Position numbers and translations under genes: made by a program
Notes under the pieces: model-generated
What the model was told of the DNA's origin: nothing
Database searches by the model: none
Seen by the model: the letters and a program-made list of their open reading frames with translations, nothing else
Assembly (NCBI GenBank): GCA_014729085.1
Contig: WJKM01000011.1
Coordinates: forward strand, 1 to 46,263
Direction of reading: 5' to 3'
Length of the DNA: 46,263 nt
Source: Candidatus Dojkabacteria bacterium
GTDB taxonomy: Bacteria; Patescibacteriota; Dojkabacteria; B142; WJKM01
In this document: piece after piece, positions 19,301 through 26,470 of the stretch
Layout of the letters: every line of letters begins with the position of its first letter
How positions within the stretch are numbered: the first letter of the stretch is position 1

Positions 19301-19435
19301 GAAATTTCCTTTTTCGTTATCAAAAGTGGGAGGAAATAAACTCTCCCCTAAATCGCAACCTAAAATCCTTAATGTTCCAGCAACTGCAGAGGTACCACTT
19401 CTATGCATTCCAAGGATAACTATACCTTTTTTCAT
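16301..19435 (-). CDS. tri-domain sulfotransferase / GT2 / GT4 fusion protein
   Basis: A 1044-residue protein with three catalytic modules. Residues 1-240 are a sulfotransferase-like domain (GMHRSGTSAVAG at 9-20, KDPRL at 105-109, YVLRDFREVASSL at 131-143). Residues 255-320 are predicted coiled coil, ending in SWKITSPLR at 324-332. Residues 413-650 are a GT2 domain (SIIIPVRNK, ADDASTD, LNNDT, YYEDVDLAFSVR). Residues 677-1040 are a GT-B/GT4 domain with MYVGGFKHPPN and PLRYGAGVKGKLLEAM. One polypeptide could thus add two sugars and a sulfate in turn. No frameshift or internal stop suggests an assembly join. It lies 35 bp downstream of the TPR-sulfotransferase gene. Confidence 0.9.
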   Translation of the reverse strand: MKKGIVILGMHRSGTSAVAGTLRILGCDLGESLFPPTFDNEKGNFENVDVHKINEQILKELKSRYSDVQLFPKNWWEKKELQKYKNNIETFLKQNFRNTRLWCIKDPRLCILLPIWESVFQKLDLEIKYIYVLRDFREVASSLNNREGFSINKSTLLWLKYNLFGLLYTQKFDRGFITFDKFLQNPYQVLQKVTDELQIKFPSGLSKNKDKINEFLNPDLRHQLKKNLKLPIDNKINRMAEKLKEQIFSSSSLDKQAMLKEYTSLLKKNAGWIDTSFNRTQEFLEDQINTLNFEKKELHKQLKNKEQESEIYKREVKEVKSSISWKITSPLRQIVDLLKVFGQAKQDFFSGLILLKREGVVQFIKRCIWYLKGHRFITNTEDTTRNSQLPIFFKKFSEIEQGELIFPKNENVEVSIIIPVRNKWEYTFACLYSILENTEGITYEIIIADDASTDKTKDITAYVKNIKVSRNEKALGFSGNCNKAVEMAEGDYVFLLNNDTYVQKDWLSSVLDLFQKHQNIGLVGSKLIYPNGQLQEAGGIIWQDGSGWNYGRGDEPSKPEYNYVKDVDYCSGAAICIPKLIWDKLEGFDERYAPAYYEDVDLAFSVRSEGLRTVFQPLSRIVHFEGISHGTKINQGIKKYQVVNKQKFRNKWREVLTKENFKTGENIFQARDRTMGKPTIVIIDHYVPHFDKDTGSKSIFMYIKLFRKMGMNVKFVGDNFLLYEPYTTELEQLGVEVLGGNYYRKNFSRWIKANREYIDYVLLNRPYVSQKYIELIRKYTTAKILYYGIDLHYLREKREYELNGDKTSLKQSEKSKKLEYEIFRKSDVIYYPSSVEVDIIKSKFPDKKVRQIPVIFYEDEFTRKSKYEDCNDLMYVGGFKHPPNKDAVLWFVEEIFPSILEKIPDVKFHIIGGSPPSDIENLQSESINVTGYISDEELIEYYRKIKVVVIPLRYGAGVKGKLLEAMYYQVPVVTTSIGAEGLREIQKFVPIVDDTAKFVKKVTEIYQSKSVWNDFSKKGSEYIKKYFMEENAKRVVMKDFIGLE

Positions 19436-19470
19436 AAATTGATTTATTAATATAAATAACTTTTATTTTT

Positions 19471-20598
19471 TCACTCCCATCCAAAATCTTTAGCAAGAAG
19501 GTTATCTAATTTTTGGTTATGTGGTTTGAAAAACTTAGTTAATTCTCTTCTTAATTTATCATCTACTGGATTATACCTTCCCGGATTATATTTTTTATAT
19601 TGCTTTTCCTTATAATCTTCCAAATCTAAAAATCTAAATACCTGACTCATTGTGTCAGTCGTATTTTCAAAAAGATCCTTACTCTTCAAAATTAAAAACC
19701 TTTCTCTCGGGAATTCAGAAAACCATCTTTTAAAGAAATAATAATATAAACCTCTCCATAAATACCCTCTCTGACCAAACGAATGTGTTTTTAATAAAAC
19801 AAATTTTGACAAGGGGTTCTTAGTTTTATTTAGAATATTTATCTCTTCCTCAAATGCCTGTTCTATATCTCTCTTTTCATTCCCAAGTTTGGCCATTTGA
19901 TAATAATTTGAAACAGCACGATCAACTGGATTTCGTAAAACGGCAATGAATACCGAATCATCAAGATATTTTTTTATTCTTCTAACTGAATTGCGGTAAT
20001 CACAAAGATAAGATGTGCTTGCCTCTCCTGTAATATAATTAGAATCATTTGGAATATATGCGAAATGCGCAGAATACCAATCAAAACCATTTTTAAATTT
20101 TTTTGTAAAAAAATGAGTTTCTTTCTCTACAGGTGTTAAAATCTTTGGGTGATTAATCATATATTGGAATAACGAACTAGTACCCGATTTTTCAGCTCCG
20201 ATTATAATGAAATTAGGCCTACCTTTTTTCTTATCTTCCCAGTATTTTTGAATAAATTCAGGGTTTGATCTTGATAATTTTAGATTTAATACCTTGTTAA
20301 ATTCTCTTATGGCTTTCTGGAACTCTTTCTCTCTTGTATATAAATCAGCAAGATTAATACGGGCCCGTACAAATTCAGGATAATTTTCAATAATTTCAAT
20401 ATATTCTTTTTTTAACTTATTAATAATTGCTGAATTTAATTTTATGTTTCTTAAAATTAAATATGTTGGATCAAATTTATAATCTACGTTTATTGATTGG
20501 ATAAAAATATCTACAGCTTCATCTATTTCTCCTTGAGCTATTTTTTCTTTAGCTTCTTTAAAATATTTTTCTGCTGTACTGTTTCCAGGGTTGCTCAT
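19471..20598 (-). CDS. TPR-like helical domain fused to heparan-type sulfotransferase
   Basis: A 375-residue protein. Residues 5-105 form helical pairs with TPR spacing (AEKYFKEAKEKIAQGEIDEAV, then RARINLADLYTREKEFQKAI). Residues about 128-375 are a Sulfotransfer_1 domain of the heparan N-/O-sulfotransferase kind, with GAEKSGTSSLFQY (134-146) and VLRNPVDRAVSNYYQM (220-235), followed by the PVEKETHFF and EFPRERFLILKSKDL regions typical of that group. This is a different sulfotransferase branch from the four other domains in the window. The TPR part could dock the enzyme onto other glycan enzymes. It is divergent from gmd. Confidence 0.9.
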   Translation of the reverse strand: MSNPGNSTAEKYFKEAKEKIAQGEIDEAVDIFIQSINVDYKFDPTYLILRNIKLNSAIINKLKKEYIEIIENYPEFVRARINLADLYTREKEFQKAIREFNKVLNLKLSRSNPEFIQKYWEDKKKGRPNFIIIGAEKSGTSSLFQYMINHPKILTPVEKETHFFTKKFKNGFDWYSAHFAYIPNDSNYITGEASTSYLCDYRNSVRRIKKYLDDSVFIAVLRNPVDRAVSNYYQMAKLGNEKRDIEQAFEEEINILNKTKNPLSKFVLLKTHSFGQRGYLWRGLYYYFFKRWFSEFPRERFLILKSKDLFENTTDTMSQVFRFLDLEDYKEKQYKKYNPGRYNPVDDKLRRELTKFFKPHNQKLDNLLAKDFGWE

Positions 20599-20697
20599 AG
20601 TAAGTTTGAATAGTTAGCACGAAACACTTTTCAATAAAATTAAAAACATGCTATGGTTTACAAAGTGTTTTTATATTTTACAAGATATAACTTAATA

Positions 20698-21717
20698 ATG
20701 AAAAAAGCATTTATAACAGGGGTAACTGGACAAGACGGAAGCTATCTTGCAAAACTCTTACTTGATAAGGGATACGAGGTATATGGAGGCATAAGGAGAA
20801 GCTCAATTAATAATGTTTGGCGATTAAAATATCTAGACATAGAAGACCAGGTAAATCTTGTTCAATTCGATCTTGCTGATTTCTCTAATATTTTTTCGGT
20901 CATTCGGGATACAAAACCGGATGAATTTTATAATATTGGAGCCATGAGCCATGTTGGAACTTCGTTTAAACAACCTATTTACACAGCCGAAATTAATGGC
21001 ATGGCAGTTCTAAATATGCTCACCAGTATTCGACAATTATGTCCCGAATGTAAATTCTATCAAGCCTCAACTTCTGAGATGTTTGGTAAAACAAAGGATA
21101 AAAGTCAAGACGAAGAAACTCCCTTTCACCCACGTAGCCCTTATGGAATCTCAAAATTATTTGCGTATTGGTGGACAGTAAATTTTAGAGAGGGATATGG
21201 AATGTTTTGCATTAACGGAATTTTGTTTAACCATGAATCTGTTCTAAGAGGAGAAAATTTCGTCACAAAGAAGATTGTTAAATACTTTTCAAAACTGAAT
21301 AAAGATGGTTATGATCAACCACTTAGACTTGGTAATTTAGAAGCAAAGAGAGACTGGGGATATTCACCTGAATATGTAGAAGGTATGTGGAAACTAATGC
21401 AGCTCGAAGAACCGGATGATTCTGTATTATCTACAGGAGAAGCTATTTCTGTTAGAGATTTTCTTCTGACAGTTGCTGAATATTACGATATTCAGCTTAG
21501 ATCTGAAGGTAAAGGGAAAGAGGAAAAGTTTTATAATTCAAAAACTAAAGAATTGTTGGTAAAAATAGATCCAAAATTTTATCGGCCTGCAGAAGTAGAT
21601 TATCTCTGTGGCGATTCATCAAAAGCCCAAAAAGCCATCGATTGGAATCCAGAATATACTGGGAAGAAACTTGTTGAAAAAATGTGCGAAGACGAGGATA
21701 AATTGCAAAAATCTTAA
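20698..21717 (+). CDS. gmd: GDP-mannose 4,6-dehydratase
   Basis: A 339-residue short-chain dehydratase that turns GDP-D-mannose into GDP-4-keto-6-deoxymannose with bound NADP. The GVTGQDGSYLAKLL start is diagnostic for Gmd, and STSEMFG, the SPYGISK Tyr/Lys pair, FNHES--RGENFVTKKI and LGNLEAKRDWGY all agree. The ORF track begins at 20653, but that adds 15 residues before the normal MKKAFITGVTGQDG start, so the ATG at 20698 is preferred. It is a single-gene plus-strand unit, converging on rmlA. No Fcl or Rmd partner is recognised here, so the final GDP-sugar (fucose, rhamnose, perosamine) is unknown. Confidence 0.93.
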   Translation: MKKAFITGVTGQDGSYLAKLLLDKGYEVYGGIRRSSINNVWRLKYLDIEDQVNLVQFDLADFSNIFSVIRDTKPDEFYNIGAMSHVGTSFKQPIYTAEINGMAVLNMLTSIRQLCPECKFYQASTSEMFGKTKDKSQDEETPFHPRSPYGISKLFAYWWTVNFREGYGMFCINGILFNHESVLRGENFVTKKIVKYFSKLNKDGYDQPLRLGNLEAKRDWGYSPEYVEGMWKLMQLEEPDDSVLSTGEAISVRDFLLTVAEYYDIQLRSEGKGKEEKFYNSKTKELLVKIDPKFYRPAEVDYLCGDSSKAQKAIDWNPEYTGKKLVEKMCEDEDKLQKS

Positions 21718-21784
21718 ATATTTCCAGAATCAATCAAATAATAGGAAATAATACACTGATTTGTTTGCTTTCGTTGTATTACCC

Positions 21785-22894
21785 TTACAATTCTACTAAG
21801 GAATTATCCCCTATAAACAGCTTTGATGCTCTCGGCATTTCTTCTTTTTCTCTAATTTCAGCATCCCACCCAATTAATGAACTATCTATACGGGTTTTTA
21901 CATCATGCATGTATACATTACCCCAAATAATGCTGTTCTCAATTTCACAGTTGATTATTTTGCTGTTATCGTAAATAGCTGTATAAGGACCAATATAAGA
22001 ATCTTTAATTACACAGTCCTTTCCTATAACCAAGGGGCCTCTCAGAATTGAATTCGTGATAGTAGCTCCCTTTTCTATCTTAACTTTTCCACTTAGTTTT
22101 GATTCTGCATCTACCTCTCCTTTGACATCAAATTCAATAAAACTGTCCATTATAATTTGGTTTGTTACCAAGGTATCTTCTGGGTTTCCAGGATCTTTAT
22201 ACCAACCCTTTACTATCTCAAGTTTTACTTTGTATCCGTGCTCTATTAACCAATTATAAGGAGATGCTATCTCGAGCTCTCCTCTAGCAGATGGTTTTAT
22301 TTTGTCCTTTCCTTTAAAACATTGAAATATATTTTTATCAAAAAAATAAAAGCCCGGTACAGCATAAGAATTTTTAGGGTCATATAAATCTGATTTATCA
22401 ACTACTCCCGGTTTTTCCACATATCTAATTAAGTCATTTGTCTTCTTTTTAATAGTTGCCATTCCAAACCTTTCGTGTTTTTCTATAGGTACTTTTACGC
22501 CCAAAATCAAACCATTTAAAGAACTGTTATCAAATTTTTCTACATACTTTTCCAGTCCTCTTTCCAAAATATTATCTCCGAGAACCATTATAAATTTTGA
22601 ACCGGCCATAAACTCTTCAGATAAAGCTAGAGCATGTGCAAGACCTCCAGGATGATCCTGAAAAATGTAGGTAACATTCACATCCCATTTAGATCCATTC
22701 CCAAAGATTTTCTCAATCTCCTCTCTTGTTTCATTCACAATGATAGCAATATCGTTTATTCCTGCTTTAACAAGCATCTCAAATGGATACTGAATTAATG
22801 GTTTATTTGCAATTGGAATTGAATGTTTGTTGCAAGTATGTGTAAGAGGTCTCATACGTGTTCCTCTTCCGCCTGCTAGAAGGAGTGCTTTCAT
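21785..22894 (-). CDS. rmlA: glucose-1-phosphate thymidylyltransferase, long form (RmlA-like)
   Basis: A 369-residue nucleotidyltransferase that makes dTDP-glucose (or another NDP-glucose) from glucose-1-phosphate. The N-terminal GGRGTRMRPLT loop, IQYPFEML, FQDHPGGLAHAL, LGDNI and GWYKDPG segments define the catalytic domain (1-240). The rest has hexapeptide-type repeats (SKLSGKVKIEKGATITNSILRG...), forming a left-handed beta-helix. Short RmlA enzymes lack this tail, so this is the long-form subgroup seen in archaea, actinobacteria and antibiotic clusters. It is upstream of no one else but follows the epimerase-reductase and rmlB on the same strand, giving the order rmlB, NRS/ER-like, rmlA in transcription. 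Confidence 0.9.
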   Translation of the reverse strand: MKALLLAGGRGTRMRPLTHTCNKHSIPIANKPLIQYPFEMLVKAGINDIAIIVNETREEIEKIFGNGSKWDVNVTYIFQDHPGGLAHALALSEEFMAGSKFIMVLGDNILERGLEKYVEKFDNSSLNGLILGVKVPIEKHERFGMATIKKKTNDLIRYVEKPGVVDKSDLYDPKNSYAVPGFYFFDKNIFQCFKGKDKIKPSARGELEIASPYNWLIEHGYKVKLEIVKGWYKDPGNPEDTLVTNQIIMDSFIEFDVKGEVDAESKLSGKVKIEKGATITNSILRGPLVIGKDCVIKDSYIGPYTAIYDNSKIINCEIENSIIWGNVYMHDVKTRIDSSLIGWDAEIREKEEMPRASKLFIGDNSLVEL

Positions 22895-22972
22895 AAATTC
22901 TATTTAACAGATAATAATGGTTAATTATAGTTTATGAATGCAGATAAAAAAAGTAAACATTGGTAAGCTGTG

Positions 22973-23812
22973 TTATTTAGAATTTAGGTTTTCTTTATAT
23001 TCCTTCAATACTTGCGGGAGTCTATCATGAATTTCGGGAAGTTCTATTCCTTCTCCCTTAAGCTTGGCAGTATCTAAGATACAATTTGATCTTCCTGCTT
23101 TTGTAATTTCTTCAAGCTCTTCAACCGAGAATGTCTTATACTTAAAGTCAGGATCGACTATTTTTTTATACAAATCTAAAATCTCGGAATGTTTTATGAA
23201 ACCAGGATTAATCACGTTGTATATTCCGACCTTTTCTCTATTAATAAGCTCTATTGCTGCATTAATAAAATCAGGAATAACAGTAATTGAATTTGGTACA
23301 TCAATTACCTTTTCATAATGAGTTATTTTCCAGATTAAATTTCTAGGACTTGGCACACCATCCAAAGGCATTCTAAGTCTAAGCTGAAGTATAGGAAAAT
23401 ATGCAAGCATCTCTTCTGCCCATGCTTTTGTTTTAGAATAGTAGCTTGGAATTTTATTTGGATCAGGTTTATCAGATTCTTTATATGCTACCTCTGTTCC
23501 CCCTTGATATACACACCCGCTTCCGAGATGGACCATTTTTAAATCATAAGTATCTGCAACTTTCGCTAGAATTAACGGACCAGCAACATTGGAATACAAT
23601 GTCTCCATTTTATGTTCTTCGCACCAGTCAATATTTGGGTGCCCCGTCCTTCCTGCACAATTTAATATGGTTGTTGGCTCATATTTATCAACAGCCGCCT
23701 TAACCTGGGAGATATTAGCAATATCAGCCTTCGTGATAACAGCTTTATCTTTACCAATATGTTCTAAAAATTTATGAGCTAGATATCCATAACCGAAGAT
23801 TAAAAATCTCAT
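22973..23812 (-). CDS. plant NRS/ER-like dTDP(UDP)-4-keto-6-deoxyglucose 3,5-epimerase/4-reductase
   Basis: A 279-residue Rossmann enzyme. It resembles the C-terminal domain of plant RHM and the stand-alone NRS/ER more than classic RmlD: NCAGRTGHPNIDWCEEHKMET, GSGCVYQGG, SYYSKTKAWAEEML, LRLRMPLDGVPSPRNLIWKI and PNSITVIPDF all have direct plant counterparts. Tyr125 and Lys129 form the reductase pair. Cys100 and Lys162 match, as I recall the alignment, the two residues needed for epimerisation in the Arabidopsis enzyme. One protein could thus replace RmlC and RmlD in making L-rhamnose, and no rmlC is seen in the window. It lies between rmlB and rmlA (42-bp and 78-bp gaps). NADPH would be the hydride donor. 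Confidence 0.83.
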   Translation of the reverse strand: MRFLIFGYGYLAHKFLEHIGKDKAVITKADIANISQVKAAVDKYEPTTILNCAGRTGHPNIDWCEEHKMETLYSNVAGPLILAKVADTYDLKMVHLGSGCVYQGGTEVAYKESDKPDPNKIPSYYSKTKAWAEEMLAYFPILQLRLRMPLDGVPSPRNLIWKITHYEKVIDVPNSITVIPDFINAAIELINREKVGIYNVINPGFIKHSEILDLYKKIVDPDFKYKTFSVEELEEITKAGRSNCILDTAKLKGEGIELPEIHDRLPQVLKEYKENLNSK

Positions 23813-23854
23813 ATCATATGATATTTATAAATAAAGTAGGTATTTCACAAATCA

Positions 23855-24820
23855 TTATTTTAATTTCCTCCACCACCATTTATTGGCTTTATACCACTCT
23901 ACTGTTTTTCTAATACCTTCATCAAATTTGATCTCAGATTTCCATTTAATCTCTTTTTGTATCTTTGTGGTATCGGTTGCATACCTTCTATCATGGCCTT
24001 TACGGTCTTGGACATATTCTATATAACTCTCATCTTTGTCTAATAGATCAAGTATTTTTTTTGTCAATTCTAAATTCGTCATCTCATTTCCTGCTCCAAT
24101 ACAATAGGATTGTCCAATTTCCCCCTTAACAAGTATTCTCCAAATAGCACGTGTATGGTCCTCAACAAAAAGCCAGTCTCTTATGTATAAACCATCACCA
24201 TAAACCGGCACTTTCTTATCTTGCATCAAATTTGTAATGAATAAAGGAATAATTTTTTCTGGGAATTGATAAGGACCATAATTGTTTGAGGAATTCGATA
24301 TTGTTATTTTAGTTCCATAAGTATTGAAATATGATTTTGCAAGATGATCCCCTGCTGCTTTTGAAGCACTATATGGACTTCTTGGATCGTATAATGATTT
24401 TTCATGAAAAGGGGGATCATCCTCATCTAATGCGCCAAATACCTCATCTGTTGAAACTTGATGAAACCTTATATCAAATTCAGTTGCTATATCTAAAAGA
24501 GCCGCAGTTCCCAAAATATTTGTCTCTAAAAATATCTGAGGTGATTTTATTGAATTATCAACGTGTGTCTCCGCAGCAAAATTGACAATCCTTTTTACAT
24601 CAAATTCCGTAATTATATCTGCTAATAATCTTTTATCTTTAATATCCCCTTTAATAAATTTATATCTGGAGGAATCTTTTACATCTCGTAAATTATCTAA
24701 ATTTCCAGCATAGGTTAATAAATCCAGATTAATTACTTTGTCAACGAGCTTTTTTTTAATCAAATATCTCACAAAAGAAGATCCCATAAAACCAGCTCCT
24801 CCTGTTACTAATATGTTCAT
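23855..24820 (-). CDS. rmlB: dTDP-glucose 4,6-dehydratase
   Basis: A 321-residue extended short-chain dehydrogenase that converts dTDP-glucose to dTDP-4-keto-6-deoxyglucose using tightly bound NAD. It shows GGAGFMGSSFVRYL at the N-terminus, FAAETHVDNSI, STDEVFG with the catalytic Thr-Asp-Glu, RSPYSASKAAGDHL with the Tyr/Lys pair, NNYGPYQFPEK and YIRDWLFVEDH. All are standard RmlB motifs and the length is normal. Its product is the branch point for the NRS/ER-like enzyme (rhamnose) and for the WecE-like aminotransferase at 2589 (Fuc4N). Confidence 0.95.
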   Translation of the reverse strand: MNILVTGGAGFMGSSFVRYLIKKKLVDKVINLDLLTYAGNLDNLRDVKDSSRYKFIKGDIKDKRLLADIITEFDVKRIVNFAAETHVDNSIKSPQIFLETNILGTAALLDIATEFDIRFHQVSTDEVFGALDEDDPPFHEKSLYDPRSPYSASKAAGDHLAKSYFNTYGTKITISNSSNNYGPYQFPEKIIPLFITNLMQDKKVPVYGDGLYIRDWLFVEDHTRAIWRILVKGEIGQSYCIGAGNEMTNLELTKKILDLLDKDESYIEYVQDRKGHDRRYATDTTKIQKEIKWKSEIKFDEGIRKTVEWYKANKWWWRKLK

Positions 24821-24897
24821 AAATTTTATCTTGAAGTTAATAAATGATTTTAATAATTTGATTGATAAGTTGCAAACAATGCTAGGAATACCCTTCT

Positions 24898-25458
24898 TTA
24901 CCTATAATCATAATATATATAAATACCTGACTTTTTGTAAGGTAAGTTAATTACATAACTACCTCTTTTGGGTATTTGAATACTATTAAACATGGATTCC
25001 AACTTATTAATAAACCTATCTTTAGGTAAGGAATCAATCTGAAACTCCCAATTCTTGATTAAAGGCTGGTCATTTGCGCTAAAGTAGGAACCCGAAGGCA
25101 ACCACAGAACTGTATCATTAGAGATCTTATTTAAAAGGGTTTCGACTTCTTGCTTGTCATCCTCATCAAACTTATGGTTTTTCAGGTCTTCGGGAACATA
25201 GTAAAAATTCTGAGAGTTTGAGGGTATCCCTTGTTTTTGGTAATTAGGTTCACAGAAAACAAATCCAAAGTCGACTTCCTTAATTTTTTTGAAAAATATG
25301 TCAAAAAAGTGATTTCTGCAATAAAACTTCCGATCATTTATCTTTCTATCCTTCTTCCTATAAACTGAAATTACCGGATCAATTATGAATTTATATCTTA
25401 AACTCTTACCGCAATAACAGCATTCTTTCTGTCCCATTATTTTTTTTAAAATATTCAT
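24898..25458 (-). CDS. hypothetical protein with N-terminal zinc-binding Cys/His cluster
   Basis: A 186-residue soluble protein that I do not recognise. Near the N-terminus there is a CCYCG segment (Cys13, Cys14, Cys16), and about 30 residues later YCRNH (Cys47, His50). This spacing suits a small zinc ribbon. The middle is acidic and Lys-rich, and the C-terminus ends in a Tyr-rich strand (SGIYIYYDYR). No membrane segment or signal peptide is present. It lies 77 bp upstream of rmlB and 36 bp downstream of the pseudopilin-like gene, so it marks the edge of the glycan locus. Confidence 0.6.
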   Translation of the reverse strand: MNILKKIMGQKECCYCGKSLRYKFIIDPVISVYRKKDRKINDRKFYCRNHFFDIFFKKIKEVDFGFVFCEPNYQKQGIPSNSQNFYYVPEDLKNHKFDEDDKQEVETLLNKISNDTVLWLPSGSYFSANDQPLIKNWEFQIDSLPKDRFINKLESMFNSIQIPKRGSYVINLPYKKSGIYIYYDYR

Positions 25459-25494
25459 AATCGGAAGTAAGGTACGAATTTAATTGACTTCTGC

Positions 25495-25878
25495 TCAATC
25501 TAAACCAAGATCATTATAAATAATATGTTCCTCTCCATTCGGCAAATTAACTGAAACTTCATATGCATCCTGGGATAGTTTAGAATATGTGACCTCTTTT
25601 CCTAGAATATTGTTTTCTATACCTGCACTTTCTAAATCTTCAGGATATTCTAAATTCTCAATGTAATAGGTTTCTATCTCCATTTGTATCTGACGCATCT
25701 GGGCTTTCATTTTTGTAACTTCCGCCTGCTTGTTGACTTTCTGTATACCTGTAACAAACAAACTCAATATAATAAAACTTACTCCACAAATCAGTGCGCA
25801 ACCAATACCTATGAATAGATATATAATTCGAAATTTCGAATTATTTGACTTTAAATCCTCTGATATACCTTCTTCCAT
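25495..25878 (-). CDS. pseudopilin-like single-pass membrane protein
   Basis: A 127-residue protein with an acidic cytoplasmic N-terminus, one membrane helix at about 18-42, a long amphipathic helix and then IETYYIENLEYPEDLESAG, the small beta region found after the spine helix of GspG/type IV pilins. No prepilin peptidase site (GFTLIE-like) precedes the helix, so it should stay anchored and not be processed into a fibre. It is a paralog of the next gene at 25889: both have IETYY, YP, the ENNILG-EV motif and a closing NGE strand. Its function is unknown. Confidence 0.65.
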   Translation of the reverse strand: MEEGISEDLKSNNSKFRIIYLFIGIGCALICGVSFIILSLFVTGIQKVNKQAEVTKMKAQMRQIQMEIETYYIENLEYPEDLESAGIENNILGKEVTYSKLSQDAYEVSVNLPNGEEHIIYNDLGLD

Positions 25879-25888
25879 TTTAGATTTT

Positions 25889-26311
25889 TTATTTGATATC
25901 CTTAGTTAAAGAGTTGTCAAACTGATTTGAAGCATCCTCAATTTCATTTATTTTGGTATCACTTTCCACGTTTTTTCCTGAGAGACTATAAACTTCTCCG
26001 TTAGATAATTTAATCTTCAATATATATCCCTTTTGCTCATCCTGTCTATAGATTACCTCCTCACCTAAAATATTGTTTTCAACTCCTATGGTAGAAAGGC
26101 TTTGCGGATACTTTGAGCTTTGAAGATAATAAGTTTCTATTTGTTTTTGAATACTTTGCAACTCAGTTTTAACTTTTAGAGTTTCCGTACTATTATTTAA
26201 GTCTCCTACAGCAGACATGCCCGATTCAATCTGGTCACTTGTTTTGCATCCAACAAAAATGAAACAAGTTAGAATAAAAATAAATATGATTTTTCCCTTC
26301 TTTTTTACCAT
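25889..26311 (-). CDS. lipoprotein with pseudopilin-like domain
   Basis: A 140-residue protein with a basic N-terminus, a hydrophobic signal and the lipobox FVGC (Cys near residue 22), so it should be acylated and held on the outer face of the membrane. The body repeats the fold of the gene 11 bp downstream (25495): QKQIETYYLQSSKYPQSLS, then VENNILGEEV and LSNGEVYSLSG. The pair is a tandem duplication in which one copy is anchored by a lipid and the other by a helix. It is divergent from the DUF3160 gene. No pilus assembly gene is nearby. Confidence 0.7.
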   Translation of the reverse strand: MVKKKGKIIFIFILTCFIFVGCKTSDQIESGMSAVGDLNNSTETLKVKTELQSIQKQIETYYLQSSKYPQSLSTIGVENNILGEEVIYRQDEQKGYILKIKLSNGEVYSLSGKNVESDTKINEIEDASNQFDNSLTKDIK

Positions 26312-26470
26312 TATTTTTTACATATTTGGACTATCATATACATTTTATATAGTATTTATAACTAAATAAAGTCATTTTTCCCCTCTTTTGTGACATACTT
26401 AAAAACATGTTGTAATAGATTTAATTTTGTTGCAAAATATTATGAACAATTAATATTTTTAAAAATACTA

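Noticed and set aside
25495-26311. Type IV pilus or type II secretion genes
   Set aside because: No prepilin peptidase site in either protein and no ATPase, platform or peptidase gene around.
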